Source: Candidatus Halocynthiibacter alkanivorans
GTDB taxonomy: Bacteria; Pseudomonadota; Alphaproteobacteria; Rhodobacterales; Rhodobacteraceae
Assembly (NCBI RefSeq): GCF_003333265.1
Contig: NZ_QOLB01000117.1
Span: forward strand, 61,330 to 125,329
DNA length: 64,000 nucleotides
Reading direction: 5' to 3'
Shown: piece by piece, positions 17,149 through 27,089 of the stretch
Layout of the letters: each line of letters opens with the position of its first letter
Numbering within the stretch: the stretch's first letter is position 1
Notes under the pieces: generated by a model
The model's database searches: none
What the model was told of the DNA's origin: nothing
The model's input: only the letters and a program-made list of their open reading frames with translations
Position numbers and translations under genes: made by a program

Positions 17149-17162
17149 GTTTCCCTTGAAAC
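17149..17162. promoter_or_regulatory. short dyad upstream of the XRE/cupin gene
   Basis: GTTTC-CCTT-GAAAC, a perfect 5-4-5 inverted repeat 21 bases upstream of the regulator start, in the place expected for an autoregulatory operator. It could also serve the divergent lipA side. Confidence 0.4.
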
Positions 17163-17379
17163 TAACACAACGCCGCAACAGGTCAAATTCTCCTAATCGG
17201 CACTTTTTGTTGCATGAGGCGGAAAATTCCCCTATTGGAAACACCAAGGAAACTCAGCGCGTCTCCGGGAGGGGCTGCGGATCAGGTTACGGCGCGGCTG
17301 CGGCCATATGCCACACACCTCATCCTGACAGCGGCTCGCAGCCGCAGCGCGTTTTGGGGACGGTACAGGGAGCTTTGGA

Positions 17380-18378
17380 ATGACGGAAACACAAGTCATG
17401 CACAGAGGGGCAGGCCCCAATGTTGCACCCGTGGATATCCCCCGTCTGCGCCATCCGGAAAAAGCGCATAAAGCCCGCACCGAAGTGCCGCGCAAACCCA
17501 AATGGATTCGCAAGAAGCCCATCAGTTCCGGCGAATATTATGAGACCCGGCGCATCATGCGCGACAATGATCTCTCAACGGTCTGCGAAGAGGCCGCCTG
17601 CCCCAATATTGGTGAATGCTGGTCCAAGCGCCACGCCACTATGATGATCATGGGCGAAGTCTGCACCCGGGGCTGTTCTTTCTGCAATGTGGCCACCGGC
17701 CGCCCGGACGCGCTGGATGCGTTTGAGCCGGGCCGCGTCGCTCAGGCGGTGAAAAAGCTGGGGCTGCGCCATGTGGTGATCACCTCGGTGGATCGCGACG
17801 ATCTGGCTGACGGTGGGGCGGAGCATATCGCCCAGACCATCCGTGCGGTGCGCCACCAGGCCAAAGGCACCACGGTAGAAGTGCTGACCCCCGACTTTCT
17901 TGGCAAGGGCGATGCGGCGCAGGCGGTGTTTGACGCCGCGCCGGACGTGTTCAACCACAATCTGGAAACAGTGCCGCGGCTCTATGCCACCGTGCGCCCG
18001 GGCGCACGTTATTATGCCTCGCTGCGGCTGCTGGATGACGCCAAACGCGCCAATCCGAACCTGTTCACCAAATCCGGCCTGATGGTCGGTCTGGGCGAGA
18101 CACTGGAAGAGGTGCGCCAGGTGATGGATGATCTGCGCGCCGCCAATGTCGATTTCCTCACCGTGGGGCAATATTTGCAACCGACCGCGCATCACCATGC
18201 GATTGACCGGTTCTGGACCCCGGAAGAGTTTGAAAAACTGGAACGCGCCGCGCGGGCCAAAGGATTTCTGGGAGTGTCAGCCACGCCGCTGACCCGGTCC
18301 TCATTCCACGCGGACGAAGATTTTGCTAAGCTGCAAGCAGCACGGCAATCCGAATTGGCCAAAGGGAGAACCCTTTGA
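17380..18378 (+). CDS. lipA: lipoyl synthase LipA
   Basis: 332 residues. The auxiliary 4Fe-4S cluster motif is [13 protein letters not shown] and the radical-SAM cluster motif is [10 protein letters not shown]; the C-terminal Ser ligand of the auxiliary cluster lies in LTRSSFHA. The enzyme inserts two sulfurs into octanoyl-lysine on lipoyl domains. It directly precedes a symporter and gcvTHP, whose GcvH needs lipoylation; only 53 bp separate lipA from the symporter, so cotranscription is plausible. The N-terminal 40 residues are basic. Confidence 0.97.
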   Translation: MTETQVMHRGAGPNVAPVDIPRLRHPEKAHKARTEVPRKPKWIRKKPISSGEYYETRRIMRDNDLSTVCEEAACPNIGECWSKRHATMMIMGEVCTRGCSFCNVATGRPDALDAFEPGRVAQAVKKLGLRHVVITSVDRDDLADGGAEHIAQTIRAVRHQAKGTTVEVLTPDFLGKGDAAQAVFDAAPDVFNHNLETVPRLYATVRPGARYYASLRLLDDAKRANPNLFTKSGLMVGLGETLEEVRQVMDDLRAANVDFLTVGQYLQPTAHHHAIDRFWTPEEFEKLERAARAKGFLGVSATPLTRSSFHADEDFAKLQAARQSELAKGRTL

Positions 18379-18431
18379 GCCAGGGCGCTTAGCGCGCCAA
18401 TTGCAGAAACGCCGATTTCAGGGAGAGAGAA

Positions 18432-19799
18432 ATGGAAGCGTTATCAAGTTTTGTAGGTGCAATTAACTCGATAGTCTGGGGGCCGCTAATGCTGCTGCTC
18501 ATTCTGGGCGTCGGGTTCTTTTTGCAGGCCGGGCTGAAATTCATGCCGCTGCTGCGCATTGGCACCGGGTTCCGGCTGCTGTGGCAGGGTCGTAAAAGTA
18601 AAGGCGAAGGTCAGATCACGCCGTTTAATGCGTTGATGACATCGCTGTCAGCAACCATCGGGACCGGCAACATCGCCGGTGTGGCAACCGCCGTGTTCCT
18701 TGGGGGACCGGGTGCTTTGTTCTGGATGTGGATGACCGCGCTGGTCGGCATGGCCACCAAATATGCCGAAGCTGTTCTGGCGGTGAAATACCGTGAGCAG
18801 GACGAGCTGGGTAATTTCGTCGGTGGTCCGATGTATTACATCAAAAACGGCCTGGACAAAAAATGGTACTGGCTTGCGCCGCTGTTTGCTGGTTTTGGTG
18901 CCATTGCTGGCTTCGGCATCGGCAACGGGGTACAGGCCAACTCGGTGGCCAATGTGATCAACACCAGCTTTGGTGTGCCTAACATCGTCACCGGTCTGGT
19001 GCTGATGGTGCTGACCGCAGGTGTAATCCTGGGCGGCATTAAGCGCATCGGTGACGTTGCTGGTAAACTGGTGCCGTTCATGGCCATCGCTTATATCGTT
19101 GCCGGTCTGGTTGTGCTGCTGATCAACATCTCGGAACTGGGCAACGCCATCTCGATGGTGTTCACCTATGCCTTCACCCCTGTTGCTGCCACTGGTGGTT
19201 TTGCTGGTGCGGCTGTGATGGCGGCGATCCGCTTTGGTGTGGCACGTGGTGTGTTCTCAAATGAAGCTGGTCTGGGTTCGGCACCAATCGCGCATGCTGC
19301 TGCGTCCACTGCCGGTCCTGTCAACCAGGGTCTGATTGCGATGCTGGGCACATTCATCGACACGATCATCGTGTGTTCGATCACGGGGCTGGCGATCATT
19401 TCCTCGGGCGTTTGGTCTTCGGGTGAAAGCGGCGCGGCATTGACGTCGCTGGCATTTGAAACCGCTCTGCCAGGGCTTGGCGGTTATATCATCGCGATAT
19501 CATTGTCTGTTTTCGCCTTTACCACGATCCTCGGTTGGAGTTTCTATGGTGAGAAATGTGTCGAATTCTTCTTTGGTGTCAAATCGCTGGTGCCGTTCCG
19601 GATCCTGTGGTGCCTGGCCATTCCTCTGGGCGCAGCTGCGGATCTGGGTTTTGTCTGGCTGCTGGCGGATACGCTGAACGCCATGATGGCAATCCCGAAC
19701 CTGATCGCTCTGGCTCTGCTCAGCCCGGTTGTGTTCAAAGTGACACGCGAATTCTTCGCCTCTGACGGGGCCACCGAAAAATCCTCGGCGGCTGAATAA
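18432..19799 (+). CDS. alanine/glycine:cation symporter (AGCS family)
   Basis: 455 residues with about eleven predicted membrane helices. The AGCS signature GGPGALFWMWMTALVGMATKYAE is intact (positions about 95-117), as are SATIGTGNIAGVATA and RGVFSNEAGLGSAPIAHA. It imports glycine, alanine or D-alanine with Na+. Its position between lipA and gcvT suggests that glycine uptake feeds the cleavage system. GGGAGAG precedes the ATG. Confidence 0.92.
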   Translation: MEALSSFVGAINSIVWGPLMLLLILGVGFFLQAGLKFMPLLRIGTGFRLLWQGRKSKGEGQITPFNALMTSLSATIGTGNIAGVATAVFLGGPGALFWMWMTALVGMATKYAEAVLAVKYREQDELGNFVGGPMYYIKNGLDKKWYWLAPLFAGFGAIAGFGIGNGVQANSVANVINTSFGVPNIVTGLVLMVLTAGVILGGIKRIGDVAGKLVPFMAIAYIVAGLVVLLINISELGNAISMVFTYAFTPVAATGGFAGAAVMAAIRFGVARGVFSNEAGLGSAPIAHAAASTAGPVNQGLIAMLGTFIDTIIVCSITGLAIISSGVWSSGESGAALTSLAFETALPGLGGYIIAISLSVFAFTTILGWSFYGEKCVEFFFGVKSLVPFRILWCLAIPLGAAADLGFVWLLADTLNAMMAIPNLIALALLSPVVFKVTREFFASDGATEKSSAAE

Positions 19800-19810
19800 A
19801 TTTAACCGGG

Positions 19811-19831
19811 GGCCCGGTGTTGCGCCGGGCC
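19811..19831 (+). terminator. hairpin between the symporter gene and gcvT
   Basis: GGCCCGG / CCGGGCC, 7-bp stem with TGTTGCG loop. No T-tract, so it may attenuate rather than end transcription into gcvT. Confidence 0.4.
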
Positions 19832-19878
19832 TCTGACACTATACCAACACTTCACGAATTTTCAGGAGCATGCGACCC

Positions 19879-20976
19879 ATGTCAGATATGCCTAAACGTA
19901 CCCCGCTTTATGATCTGCACGTCGAACTTGGCGGTAAAATGGTTGATTTCGCTGGTTGGGAAATGCCGGTGCAATATCCCATGGGCATCATGGGCGAACA
20001 CAAACATTGCCGCGAAAAAGCCGCGCTGTTTGATGTCAGCCACATGGGTCAGGTGATCCTGCGCGGCGAAAACGTCGCCGAAAAACTGGAAGCGCTGGTG
20101 CCCTCCGCGCTGACCGCCCTGCCCGCTGGCAAAGCGCGCTATACATTTTTTACCAACGAGAACGGCGGCATCATGGACGATCTGATCGTCTCCAACGCCG
20201 GCGACCATCTGTTTGTTGTGGTCAACGCTTCAATGCGCCACCAGGACATCCCGCATATGACGGCCAACCTGGAAGGCGTTGAAGTCACCGAGATTTTTGA
20301 CCGTGCCCTGGTTGCAGTCCAGGGGCCAAAAGCCGTAGATGTTGTGGGCGCACTCTGCCCCGCAGCTGTTGAGATGAAATTCATGGAAACCATTGTCGCC
20401 GACATCCTGGGCACCGAATGCCGCATCTCGCGCCTGGGATATACCGGCGAAGATGGTTATGAGATTTCGATCCCCGAAGACAAGGCCGATGAGATTTCCC
20501 GCGCCTTCCTCGGCCATGACGACTGTGAGCCTGCCGGTCTGGGTGCACGCGACAGCCTGCGTCTTGAAGCCGGTCTCTGCCTCTATGGCAATGACATCGA
20601 CAACGACACCAGCCCGGTTGAAGCCTCGCTGAACTGGGCGATCCAGAAGCGTCGTCGCGAAGACGGCGGTTTCCCCGGCGACACGCGCATTCTGAAAGAT
20701 TTCGCTGACGGCACTGGCCGCAAGCTGGTCGGCATCAAACCTCTGGGCCGCGCCCCGGCCCGGGGCGGTGTAGAAGTGCAGTCGGAAGACGGCACCACCA
20801 TCGGCTCCATCACTTCAGGCGGCTTTGGCCCCACCGTCGGCGGCCCGGTTGCCATGGGTTATGTCACCACCGCCAACGCCGTTCCTGGTGAAAAAGTTAA
20901 TCTTATCGTCCGCGGCAAGGCCCAGCCTGCCGAGATCATCAAGCTGCCTTTTGTGCAGCAAAACTACAAACGCTGA
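19879..20976 (+). CDS. gcvT: glycine cleavage system T protein (aminomethyltransferase)
   Basis: 365 residues from the ATG at 19879, with AGGAG 10 bases upstream; an ATG at 19870 is too close to that site. TPLYDLHVELGGKMVDFAGWEMPVQY is the standard GcvT start, and the folate-binding region includes DVSHMGQ and GYTGEDGYEIS. It transfers the methylene group from the aminomethyl-lipoyl arm to tetrahydrofolate, releasing ammonia. Followed by gcvH after 18 bp. Confidence 0.96.
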   Translation: MSDMPKRTPLYDLHVELGGKMVDFAGWEMPVQYPMGIMGEHKHCREKAALFDVSHMGQVILRGENVAEKLEALVPSALTALPAGKARYTFFTNENGGIMDDLIVSNAGDHLFVVVNASMRHQDIPHMTANLEGVEVTEIFDRALVAVQGPKAVDVVGALCPAAVEMKFMETIVADILGTECRISRLGYTGEDGYEISIPEDKADEISRAFLGHDDCEPAGLGARDSLRLEAGLCLYGNDIDNDTSPVEASLNWAIQKRRREDGGFPGDTRILKDFADGTGRKLVGIKPLGRAPARGGVEVQSEDGTTIGSITSGGFGPTVGGPVAMGYVTTANAVPGEKVNLIVRGKAQPAEIIKLPFVQQNYKR

Positions 20977-20994
20977 GTCAGGGAGACTTTGACT

Positions 20995-21360
20995 ATGACT
21001 ATTTATTTTTCCGAAGAGCACGAATGGGTTTCTGTTGAAGGTGACATCGCCACCATCGGCATCACCACACATGCCGCTGAAGCGCTGGGTGAAGTTGTCT
21101 TTATCGAGCAGCAGGACGCCGGCGAAACATTCGACAAGGGTGACGAAATCGGCGTGATTGAATCGGTGAAAGCCGCTTCTGAACTGTATGCGCCTGTGGA
21201 CGGTGAAATCACCGAGGTGAACGGCATTCTGACTGATGAGCCCGCCAAGCTGAACGAAAGCCCTGAGGCCGACGCCTGGATCTACAAAATCAAAATCACC
21301 GACGCCAGCCAGCTCGATGATCTGATGGATGCAGACGGTTACAAAGCCTTTATCGCGTAA
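20995..21360 (+). CDS. gcvH: glycine cleavage system H protein (operon copy)
   Basis: 121 residues from the ATG at 20995 (a TTG at 20989 is in frame but lies within the spacer to GGGAG). The lipoyl-attachment lysine is in [18 protein letters not shown]. It carries the aminomethyl group between GcvP and GcvT. A second gcvH at 56721-57080 encodes a clearly different sequence with the same lipoyl motif. gcvP follows within 10 bp. Confidence 0.96.
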   Translation: MTIYFSEEHEWVSVEGDIATIGITTHAAEALGEVVFIEQQDAGETFDKGDEIGVIESVKAASELYAPVDGEITEVNGILTDEPAKLNESPEADAWIYKIKITDASQLDDLMDADGYKAFIA

Positions 21361-21370
21361 GGATCCTCCT

Positions 21371-24223
21371 ATGTCTTTTAAACTGACTGATTATGAGGCC
21401 TATGACTTCGCCAACCGTCGCCACATCGGGCCTTCGCCCGTTGAAATGCGCGACATGTTGAAAGTGATTGGTTTTAAAACACTCGACGACCTGATCGACG
21501 CCACTGTGCCCGCCTCCATCCGCCAGAAAGCGGCGCTGGACTGGGGCCCGGCGATGACCGAACGTGATGCGCTGTATCACATGAAGGAAATTGCCAGCAA
21601 AAACAAAGTGCTGACCTCGCTGATCGGCCAGGGCTATAACGGCACCACCACCCCGGCGCCGATCCTGCGCAACATTCTGGAAAATCCCGCCTGGTACACC
21701 GCCTATACGCCGTATCAGCCCGAGATTTCCCAGGGCCGTCTGGAAGCGCTTTTGAACTTCCAGACCATGGTGTCAGACCTGACCGGTCTGGAGATTGCCA
21801 ACGCCTCGCTGCTGGATGAGTCCACGGCTGCGGCGGAAGCGATGACCATGGCGAAACGCTCAGCTAAATCCAAAGCCAACGGGTTCTTTGTTGATGAAAA
21901 CTGCCACCCGCAGAACATCGCCTTGATTCAGACCCGGGCCGAGCCTCTGGGCATTGAAGTCATCGTCGCCAACCCCGACGATCTGGACGCCACCGCGGTG
22001 TTTGGGGCGATCTTCCAGTACCCCGGCACCCACGGCCATGTGCGCGATTTCACCGCTGAGATCACGGCACTGCACGACAACAAAGCGCTCGCCGTTGTGG
22101 CGGCTGATCCGCTGGCGCTGGCGCTGCTCAAAAGCCCCGGTGAAATGGGCGCCGACATTGCGATTGGCTCGACCCAGCGCTTTGGTGTTCCTATGGGCTA
22201 CGGTGGTCCGCACGCCGCCTATATGGCGACACGCGACGCGTTCAAACGCTCCATGCCAGGCCGGATCATCGGTGTGTCCATCGACACCCGTGGCAACAAA
22301 GCCTACCGCCTGTCGCTGCAGACCCGCGAACAGCATATCCGTCGTGAAAAAGCCAACTCCAACGTCTGTACCGCGCAGGCCTTGCTGGCGGTTATCGCGT
22401 CGATGTATGCGGTTTATCACGGGCCTGACGGCATCAAAGCCATCGCCCAGTCGGTGCATCGTAAAACCTCACGCCTGGCCAAAGGCCTGGAAGAAGCCGG
22501 TTTTACCGTCTCTCCCGCAGTGTTCTTTGACACCATCACCGTCGACGTCGGCCTGATGCAGAACGTGGTGATGAAATCCGCTGTTGAGCATGGTATCAAC
22601 CTGCGCAAAGTCGGTGACGACCGCATTGGTATTTCGCTTGATGAGCAGACCCGTCCGGAAACCATTGAAGCGGTCTGGGCTGCCTTTGGCATCGACAAGC
22701 AGGACGACAGCAAGGCCAACCGCGAATACCGGCTGCCAGATGCGCTGCTGCGGACCAGCGAATATCTGACCCATCCGATCTTCCACAAGAACCGGGCCGA
22801 AGCCGAGATCACCCGCTATATGCGCCGTCTGGCTGACCGCGATCTGGCGCTGGACCGGGCGATGATTCCGCTGGGCTCCTGCACCATGAAGCTGAACGCC
22901 ACCATCGAAATGATCCCGGTGACCTGGCCTGAGTTTTCCAACCTGCACCCGTTTGTGCCGCTGGATCAGGCGGCCGGTTATCACCAGATGATCGATGATC
23001 TGAACGACAAGCTTTGTCAGATCACCGGTTATGATGCGATCAGCCAGCAGCCAAACTCCGGGGCACAGGGCGAATATGCCGGTCTTCTGACCATCCGCAA
23101 CTACCACATTTCGCGCGGCGAAGGGGCTCGGAACGTCTGTCTGATCCCAACATCGGCGCATGGCACCAACCCGGCCTCTGCGCAGATGGTCGGCTGGAAA
23201 GTGGTTCCGGTGAAAGCGGATGAAAAAGGCAATATCGACGTGGAAGATTTCCGCGCCAAAGCCGAAAAACATTCCGACGCGCTGGCCGCCTGTATGATCA
23301 CCTATCCTTCGACACATGGTGTGTTTGAGGAATCGGTACAGGAGCTCTGCGACATCACCCACGCCCATGGCGGCCAGGTCTATATTGACGGTGCCAACAT
23401 GAATGCGATGGTGGGTCTGGCCCGTCCGGGCGATGTAGGCGGTGACGTCAGCCACCTGAACCTGCACAAGACCTTCTGCATTCCCCATGGTGGGGGCGGC
23501 CCCGGCATGGGTCCGATCGGTGTCAAAGCGCATCTGATAGAGTTCCTGCCTGGGCACCCTGAATTTGGCACGGATGTGGGTCCGGTTTCGGCTGCGCCTT
23601 TTGGTTCGCCAAGCATTCTACCGGTCAGCTGGGCCTATATCCTGCTGATGGGTGGTGCGGGTCTGACCCAGGCGACCAAAGTGGCAATCCTGAACGCCAA
23701 CTATATCGCCACCAGCCTCAGCGGCGCTTATGACATCCTCTACACGTCTGAGACGGGTCGGGTTGCGCATGAGTGTATCCTTGACACGCGGCCGCTGGAT
23801 GTCAGCGCCCATGTATCAGTGGATGACATTGCCAAACGTCTGATCGACAATGGTTTCCACGCGCCGACCATGAGCTGGCCTGTGGCCGGAACGCTGATGG
23901 TGGAGCCGACCGAATCTGAGCCCAAAGCTGAGATCGACCGCTTCATCAAAGCGATGCTGTCGATCCGTCAGGAAGCCCAGGACATTGAGGACGGCAAGGT
24001 TGATCCGGAGAACAATCCGCTCAAAAACGCGCCTCATACGGTGGAAGACCTGGTTGGGGACTGGGATCGTCCTTATTCCCGCGAAGTGGCCTGTTATCCG
24101 GCCGGCGCGTTCCGCGTCGACAAATACTGGTCACCGGTCAACCGGGTCGACAACGTTTACGGCGACCGTCACCTGGTCTGCACCTGTCCTCCGATGGAAG
24201 ACTATGCCGAGGATGACGCCTAA
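21371..24223 (+). CDS. gcvP: glycine dehydrogenase (decarboxylating), single-chain P protein
   Basis: 950 residues from the ATG at 21371, the length of the fused one-chain form. The N-terminal half has the tetradecapeptide-like [22 protein letters not shown], the C-terminal half carries the PLP lysine in [17 protein letters not shown]. It decarboxylates glycine and loads the aminomethyl group on GcvH. The preceding RBS is GGATCCTCCT-like and weak, so translation may be coupled to gcvH. Last gene of the operon; a hairpin follows. Confidence 0.97.
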   Translation: MSFKLTDYEAYDFANRRHIGPSPVEMRDMLKVIGFKTLDDLIDATVPASIRQKAALDWGPAMTERDALYHMKEIASKNKVLTSLIGQGYNGTTTPAPILRNILENPAWYTAYTPYQPEISQGRLEALLNFQTMVSDLTGLEIANASLLDESTAAAEAMTMAKRSAKSKANGFFVDENCHPQNIALIQTRAEPLGIEVIVANPDDLDATAVFGAIFQYPGTHGHVRDFTAEITALHDNKALAVVAADPLALALLKSPGEMGADIAIGSTQRFGVPMGYGGPHAAYMATRDAFKRSMPGRIIGVSIDTRGNKAYRLSLQTREQHIRREKANSNVCTAQALLAVIASMYAVYHGPDGIKAIAQSVHRKTSRLAKGLEEAGFTVSPAVFFDTITVDVGLMQNVVMKSAVEHGINLRKVGDDRIGISLDEQTRPETIEAVWAAFGIDKQDDSKANREYRLPDALLRTSEYLTHPIFHKNRAEAEITRYMRRLADRDLALDRAMIPLGSCTMKLNATIEMIPVTWPEFSNLHPFVPLDQAAGYHQMIDDLNDKLCQITGYDAISQQPNSGAQGEYAGLLTIRNYHISRGEGARNVCLIPTSAHGTNPASAQMVGWKVVPVKADEKGNIDVEDFRAKAEKHSDALAACMITYPSTHGVFEESVQELCDITHAHGGQVYIDGANMNAMVGLARPGDVGGDVSHLNLHKTFCIPHGGGGPGMGPIGVKAHLIEFLPGHPEFGTDVGPVSAAPFGSPSILPVSWAYILLMGGAGLTQATKVAILNANYIATSLSGAYDILYTSETGRVAHECILDTRPLDVSAHVSVDDIAKRLIDNGFHAPTMSWPVAGTLMVEPTESEPKAEIDRFIKAMLSIRQEAQDIEDGKVDPENNPLKNAPHTVEDLVGDWDRPYSREVACYPAGAFRVDKYWSPVNRVDNVYGDRHLVCTCPPMEDYAEDDA

Positions 24224-24244
24224 GCGCTGAGCGCAAAGACCACG

Positions 24245-24275
24245 GTGGCGGCCCCCTGTTTGCGCGGGCCGCCAC
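24245..24275 (+). terminator. hairpin after gcvP
   Basis: GTGGCGGCCC (24245-24254) pairs with GGGCCGCCAC (24266-24275), a perfect 10-bp stem with an 11-nt loop. The following bases ATCTTCC are only weakly T-rich. Confidence 0.6.
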
Positions 24276-24368
24276 ATCTTCCGACCAATGCGGCCCGGCG
24301 GGGTGCGCCCTGTGCAAAGCAGGTGACGCCCGCCCGCCGGAATGGCTGCCACTGGAAAGGACCTGCAC

Positions 24369-25412
24369 ATGCATGATGGATATTTTTACCCCGGCACCGT
24401 CATGCCGGTCGCTGCCGCCACGCCGCCCTCCACGGCGCCCGCATCAGCGTTTTGTGACGCGGCCGCGCTGGTGGCCCCCCGCCAGGGCCGCCGCTTTGAC
24501 TTTCTTGCCCAGGATGTCTCCTGCCTGCCGGTGATCGAGATTTGCATCGACATGTTGCGCGCCGCCAATGCAATTGTCGACGACAATGCCTGGTATGACT
24601 GGTCAGTGCACCGCGACACCGCCGATCTGCGTCTCAGCCCCGGGCTGCGCGACCGCCAGACCCTGGTGATGATCGGCAGCATTGATGCGCCCTGGAGCAT
24701 TGACGGTACTGAGCGCGCCGCGCTGGCTGCCGCCTGGCACCAGGCCGGCCGGGTGGTTCTGGCCGGTGGTGCGGTGTTTCTGCCGCAGCAGCTGCGGCTG
24801 CGCTGTGACACCAAAATGGCGATCCACCCCAATCTCGCCGCCAGCGCCGGCGAAAGCCACCTGCCCTGCAGCGGCGCCGGAAACACACACCAGAGAGGCG
24901 ACAGTCTCAGCAGTGCCATCAGCGGACTCGCGGCGCTGCAGCTGCTGCGCGATCTGATCGGCCAGGACCATGGCGATTATACCGCCCGCGCCACTGCAGG
25001 TTATCTGGGGCTTTCGACCGGCACCGAGCGCGGACCGGCGTCGCGGTTCCTCAGCAAGGTGCTGCGCCAGTCCAGGGGCGATGCGCTTATTGCCAGCGCC
25101 ATGGGGGCGATGGCGGAACATATCGACAGCCCGGTGCCGGTTGGAACCCTGGCCCAGGCCAGTGGCGTCTCGGCGCGCCAGCTGGAGCGGCGCTTCCGCG
25201 ACAAGCTGTCCACCACCCCAAGCACGGTTTACCGGGGCCTGCGGCTGGAACATGCGCACCAGCTGATCCGGCAGACTAATATGAGCATTGTCGAGATCTG
25301 CGTCGCCAGCGGGTTTGCCACCCTGTCCAATTTCTCGCGCTGGTACCGTCATCAATACGGCCAGACCCCAAGCCAGTCGCGCAGCGCCGCTTTTGGCCGC
25401 CAGCCCTCTTAG
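24369..25412 (+). CDS. GlxA-like AraC-family transcriptional regulator
   Basis: 347 residues from the ATG at 24369, with GGAAAGGA upstream. Residues about 45-215 look like a degenerate DJ-1/PfpI (GATase1-like) sensor: DFLAQDVSCLPVIEICIDMLRAAN and QTLVMIGSIDAPW. The C-terminal double HTH of AraC type is clear: VGTLAQASGVSARQLERRF, then IVEICVASGFATLSNFSRWYR. Effector unknown. It is convergent with a second GlxA-type regulator 281 bp away and downstream of gcvP, so a glycine-betaine/choline-type or amino-acid signal is possible but unproven. Confidence 0.8.
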   Translation: MHDGYFYPGTVMPVAAATPPSTAPASAFCDAAALVAPRQGRRFDFLAQDVSCLPVIEICIDMLRAANAIVDDNAWYDWSVHRDTADLRLSPGLRDRQTLVMIGSIDAPWSIDGTERAALAAAWHQAGRVVLAGGAVFLPQQLRLRCDTKMAIHPNLAASAGESHLPCSGAGNTHQRGDSLSSAISGLAALQLLRDLIGQDHGDYTARATAGYLGLSTGTERGPASRFLSKVLRQSRGDALIASAMGAMAEHIDSPVPVGTLAQASGVSARQLERRFRDKLSTTPSTVYRGLRLEHAHQLIRQTNMSIVEICVASGFATLSNFSRWYRHQYGQTPSQSRSAAFGRQPS

Positions 25413-25693
25413 GGTCGGGACCTGTTACTCCTGCACCCCGGGCCGGGACGCGTTACCGCGTTTTGAGCTGATATCAAGGCGGACGCTTTTGTTGCAATGT
25501 CCCCTGACAAAGCGCTGTGCCCGTCCCGGGGTTGGTGCGATTGCGCCCGCCCGGTGAGGTAAGCAATGGGGTGAGCACCGTGGGGTGAGAGGTGAGCGCC
25601 GTCCAGGGACCGGTCCGGTGGACTGTTTCAGGCCAGAACGGGCTCAGGCCGGTCGACCGGACCGGGCAGCTCAACCCAAATTTGGCTCTCCGT

Positions 25694-26761
25694 TTATCCG
25701 AATGGTTTCAGAGGGTCTTTGCCCGAACCGCCCGCGCCGCTTTGATAGTGCTGTGGCGACATGCCGTAGCGCCGCCGGAACAATTTGGAGAAATGGTTGG
25801 GCGAGGCAAAACCCGACGCCAGCGCCACATCTGTCACCTTCAGCGCGGTCTCGGTCAGCAACGCCCGGCCGTGCTCCAGCCGCAGCTCGTTGATATAGCG
25901 GTTTGGCGGGGTACCCACATGTTTGGAAAACAGCCGCTCCACATGGCGGCGCGACACCTGGTGCGTTGCTGCCAGCTGTTCCAGATCAATCTCTTCGGCC
26001 AGGTTGTCGGCGATATAGTCCAGCACCGCCAGCAGCGTCTTGTTATGGGTGCCGTAGATCAGGCTGGCGGGGGTGCGTTGGCGCTGTTCTGAGCTGCGCG
26101 AGCCCAGATGCAGACACATATCCGCCACCCCGCGCGCCAGGGTGGCGCCAAACCGGCTGCGGATCAGATCCAGCATCATATCCGTCGAGGCCGCGCCGCC
26201 GCCGCAGGACATGATACGCCGGTCAATCACATAGATCCTGTCACTGGGCCGGAAGCCCGGCTGATCCTCGATAAAAGTCTTTTGGTTTTCCCAATGCATG
26301 GTGAATTCATGACCTTTGAGAATGCCGGCTTTGGCCAAAGCATAGGCCCCGGTGCAGAGGCTGCCGACCTGATGGCCTTTGCGCCACTTTTCGCGCAGAA
26401 ATCCGGCGAGCCCCATGGTGATCATTTCATCCGGGTAATTGCCGGAGCAGGCCAGCACGGTCGCCCCCGCAGGCACCGCGTCAAAAACCCCGTCTGAGGA
26501 CACCGACAGCCCGTTGGAGCTTTTCACCGCCTCGCCGTCCTCGGAGCGGGTTTCCCAGCGAAACAGCGATTTGCCGGAGAGCTGATTTGCCATGCGCAGC
26601 GGCTCGACCGCGGCGACAAAAGACAACATCGAAAAATGCGGTGCCAGCGCGAAGATGAACACATGGGCTGTGCCGTCAAAATCGACAGCGATATGAGCGA
26701 TGCCGCGCGGCACATAGGGGGCAACGTCGCCGTGACCTGCCTCGTTTTTTTTGACTTTCCC
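25694..26761 (-). CDS. GlxA-family AraC-type regulator divergent from the omega-aminotransferase
   Basis: 355 residues from the ATG at 26761, chosen for AGGGGG seven bases upstream; in-frame ATGs at 26794 and 26824 lack such a site. The sensor domain (about 20-205) includes APHFSMLSFVAAVEPLRMANQ and the DJ-1-like elbow GSLCTGAYALAKAG with Cys, and CGGGAASTDMMLDLI. The AraC HTH follows: LEQLAATHQVSRRHVERLF and VTDVALASGFASPNHFSKLFRRRYG. Likely activates the divergent aminotransferase gene. Confidence 0.88.
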   Translation of the reverse strand, partial: GKVKKNEAGHGDVAPYVPRGIAHIAVDFDGTAHVFIFALAPHFSMLSFVAAVEPLRMANQLSGKSLFRWETRSEDGEAVKSSNGLSVSSDGVFDAVPAGATVLACSGNYPDEMITMGLAGFLREKWRKGHQVGSLCTGAYALAKAGILKGHEFTMHWENQKTFIEDQPGFRPSDRIYVIDRRIMSCGGGAASTDMMLDLIRSRFGATLARGVADMCLHLGSRSSEQRQRTPASLIYGTHNKTLLAVLDYIADNLAEEIDLEQLAATHQVSRRHVERLFSKHVGTPPNRYINELRLEHGRALLTETALKVTDVALASGFASPNHFSKLFRRRYGMSPQHYQSGAGGSGKDPLKPFG

Positions 26762-27089
26762 CATTGCAGCCCCCTGTACGATGACCCCATTCATTCGCGC
26801 CATTTCGGTCGCAAATGAACCCATGCCGCCGTCAATCGCAGCTAATACGCGGCTGGTCCAGCAAATTTCCTGCCCGCACCTGTCGCAATATTACTGCTGC
26901 TGTCGCGAATGATCGTAAATGGGGGTGATTTCGGCAGGGTCAACGCCCTCTGACCGGCGCTATCATCCGAGCAACGGAGCGGTTTGATCCGGCAGGGGCA
27001 CGCGCGCCTGGCAGCTTCCGGGGCCGGATATTCATCCGGCGAAATCAACATACAACTGCCACACGGCACACGACCCCAGGGGTGAAACC
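26762..27089. promoter_or_regulatory. divergent control region between the GlxA-type regulator and the aminotransferase gene
   Basis: 328 bp without a gene, between two divergent starts. It must contain both promoters and probably the regulator site. I saw no clear dyad or promoter consensus that I would defend. Confidence 0.35.

Noticed and set aside
17163..17379. Possible glycine riboswitch upstream of lipA/gcv
   Set aside because: I looked for the tandem-aptamer core patterns and did not find them; a covariance-model search would be decisive.
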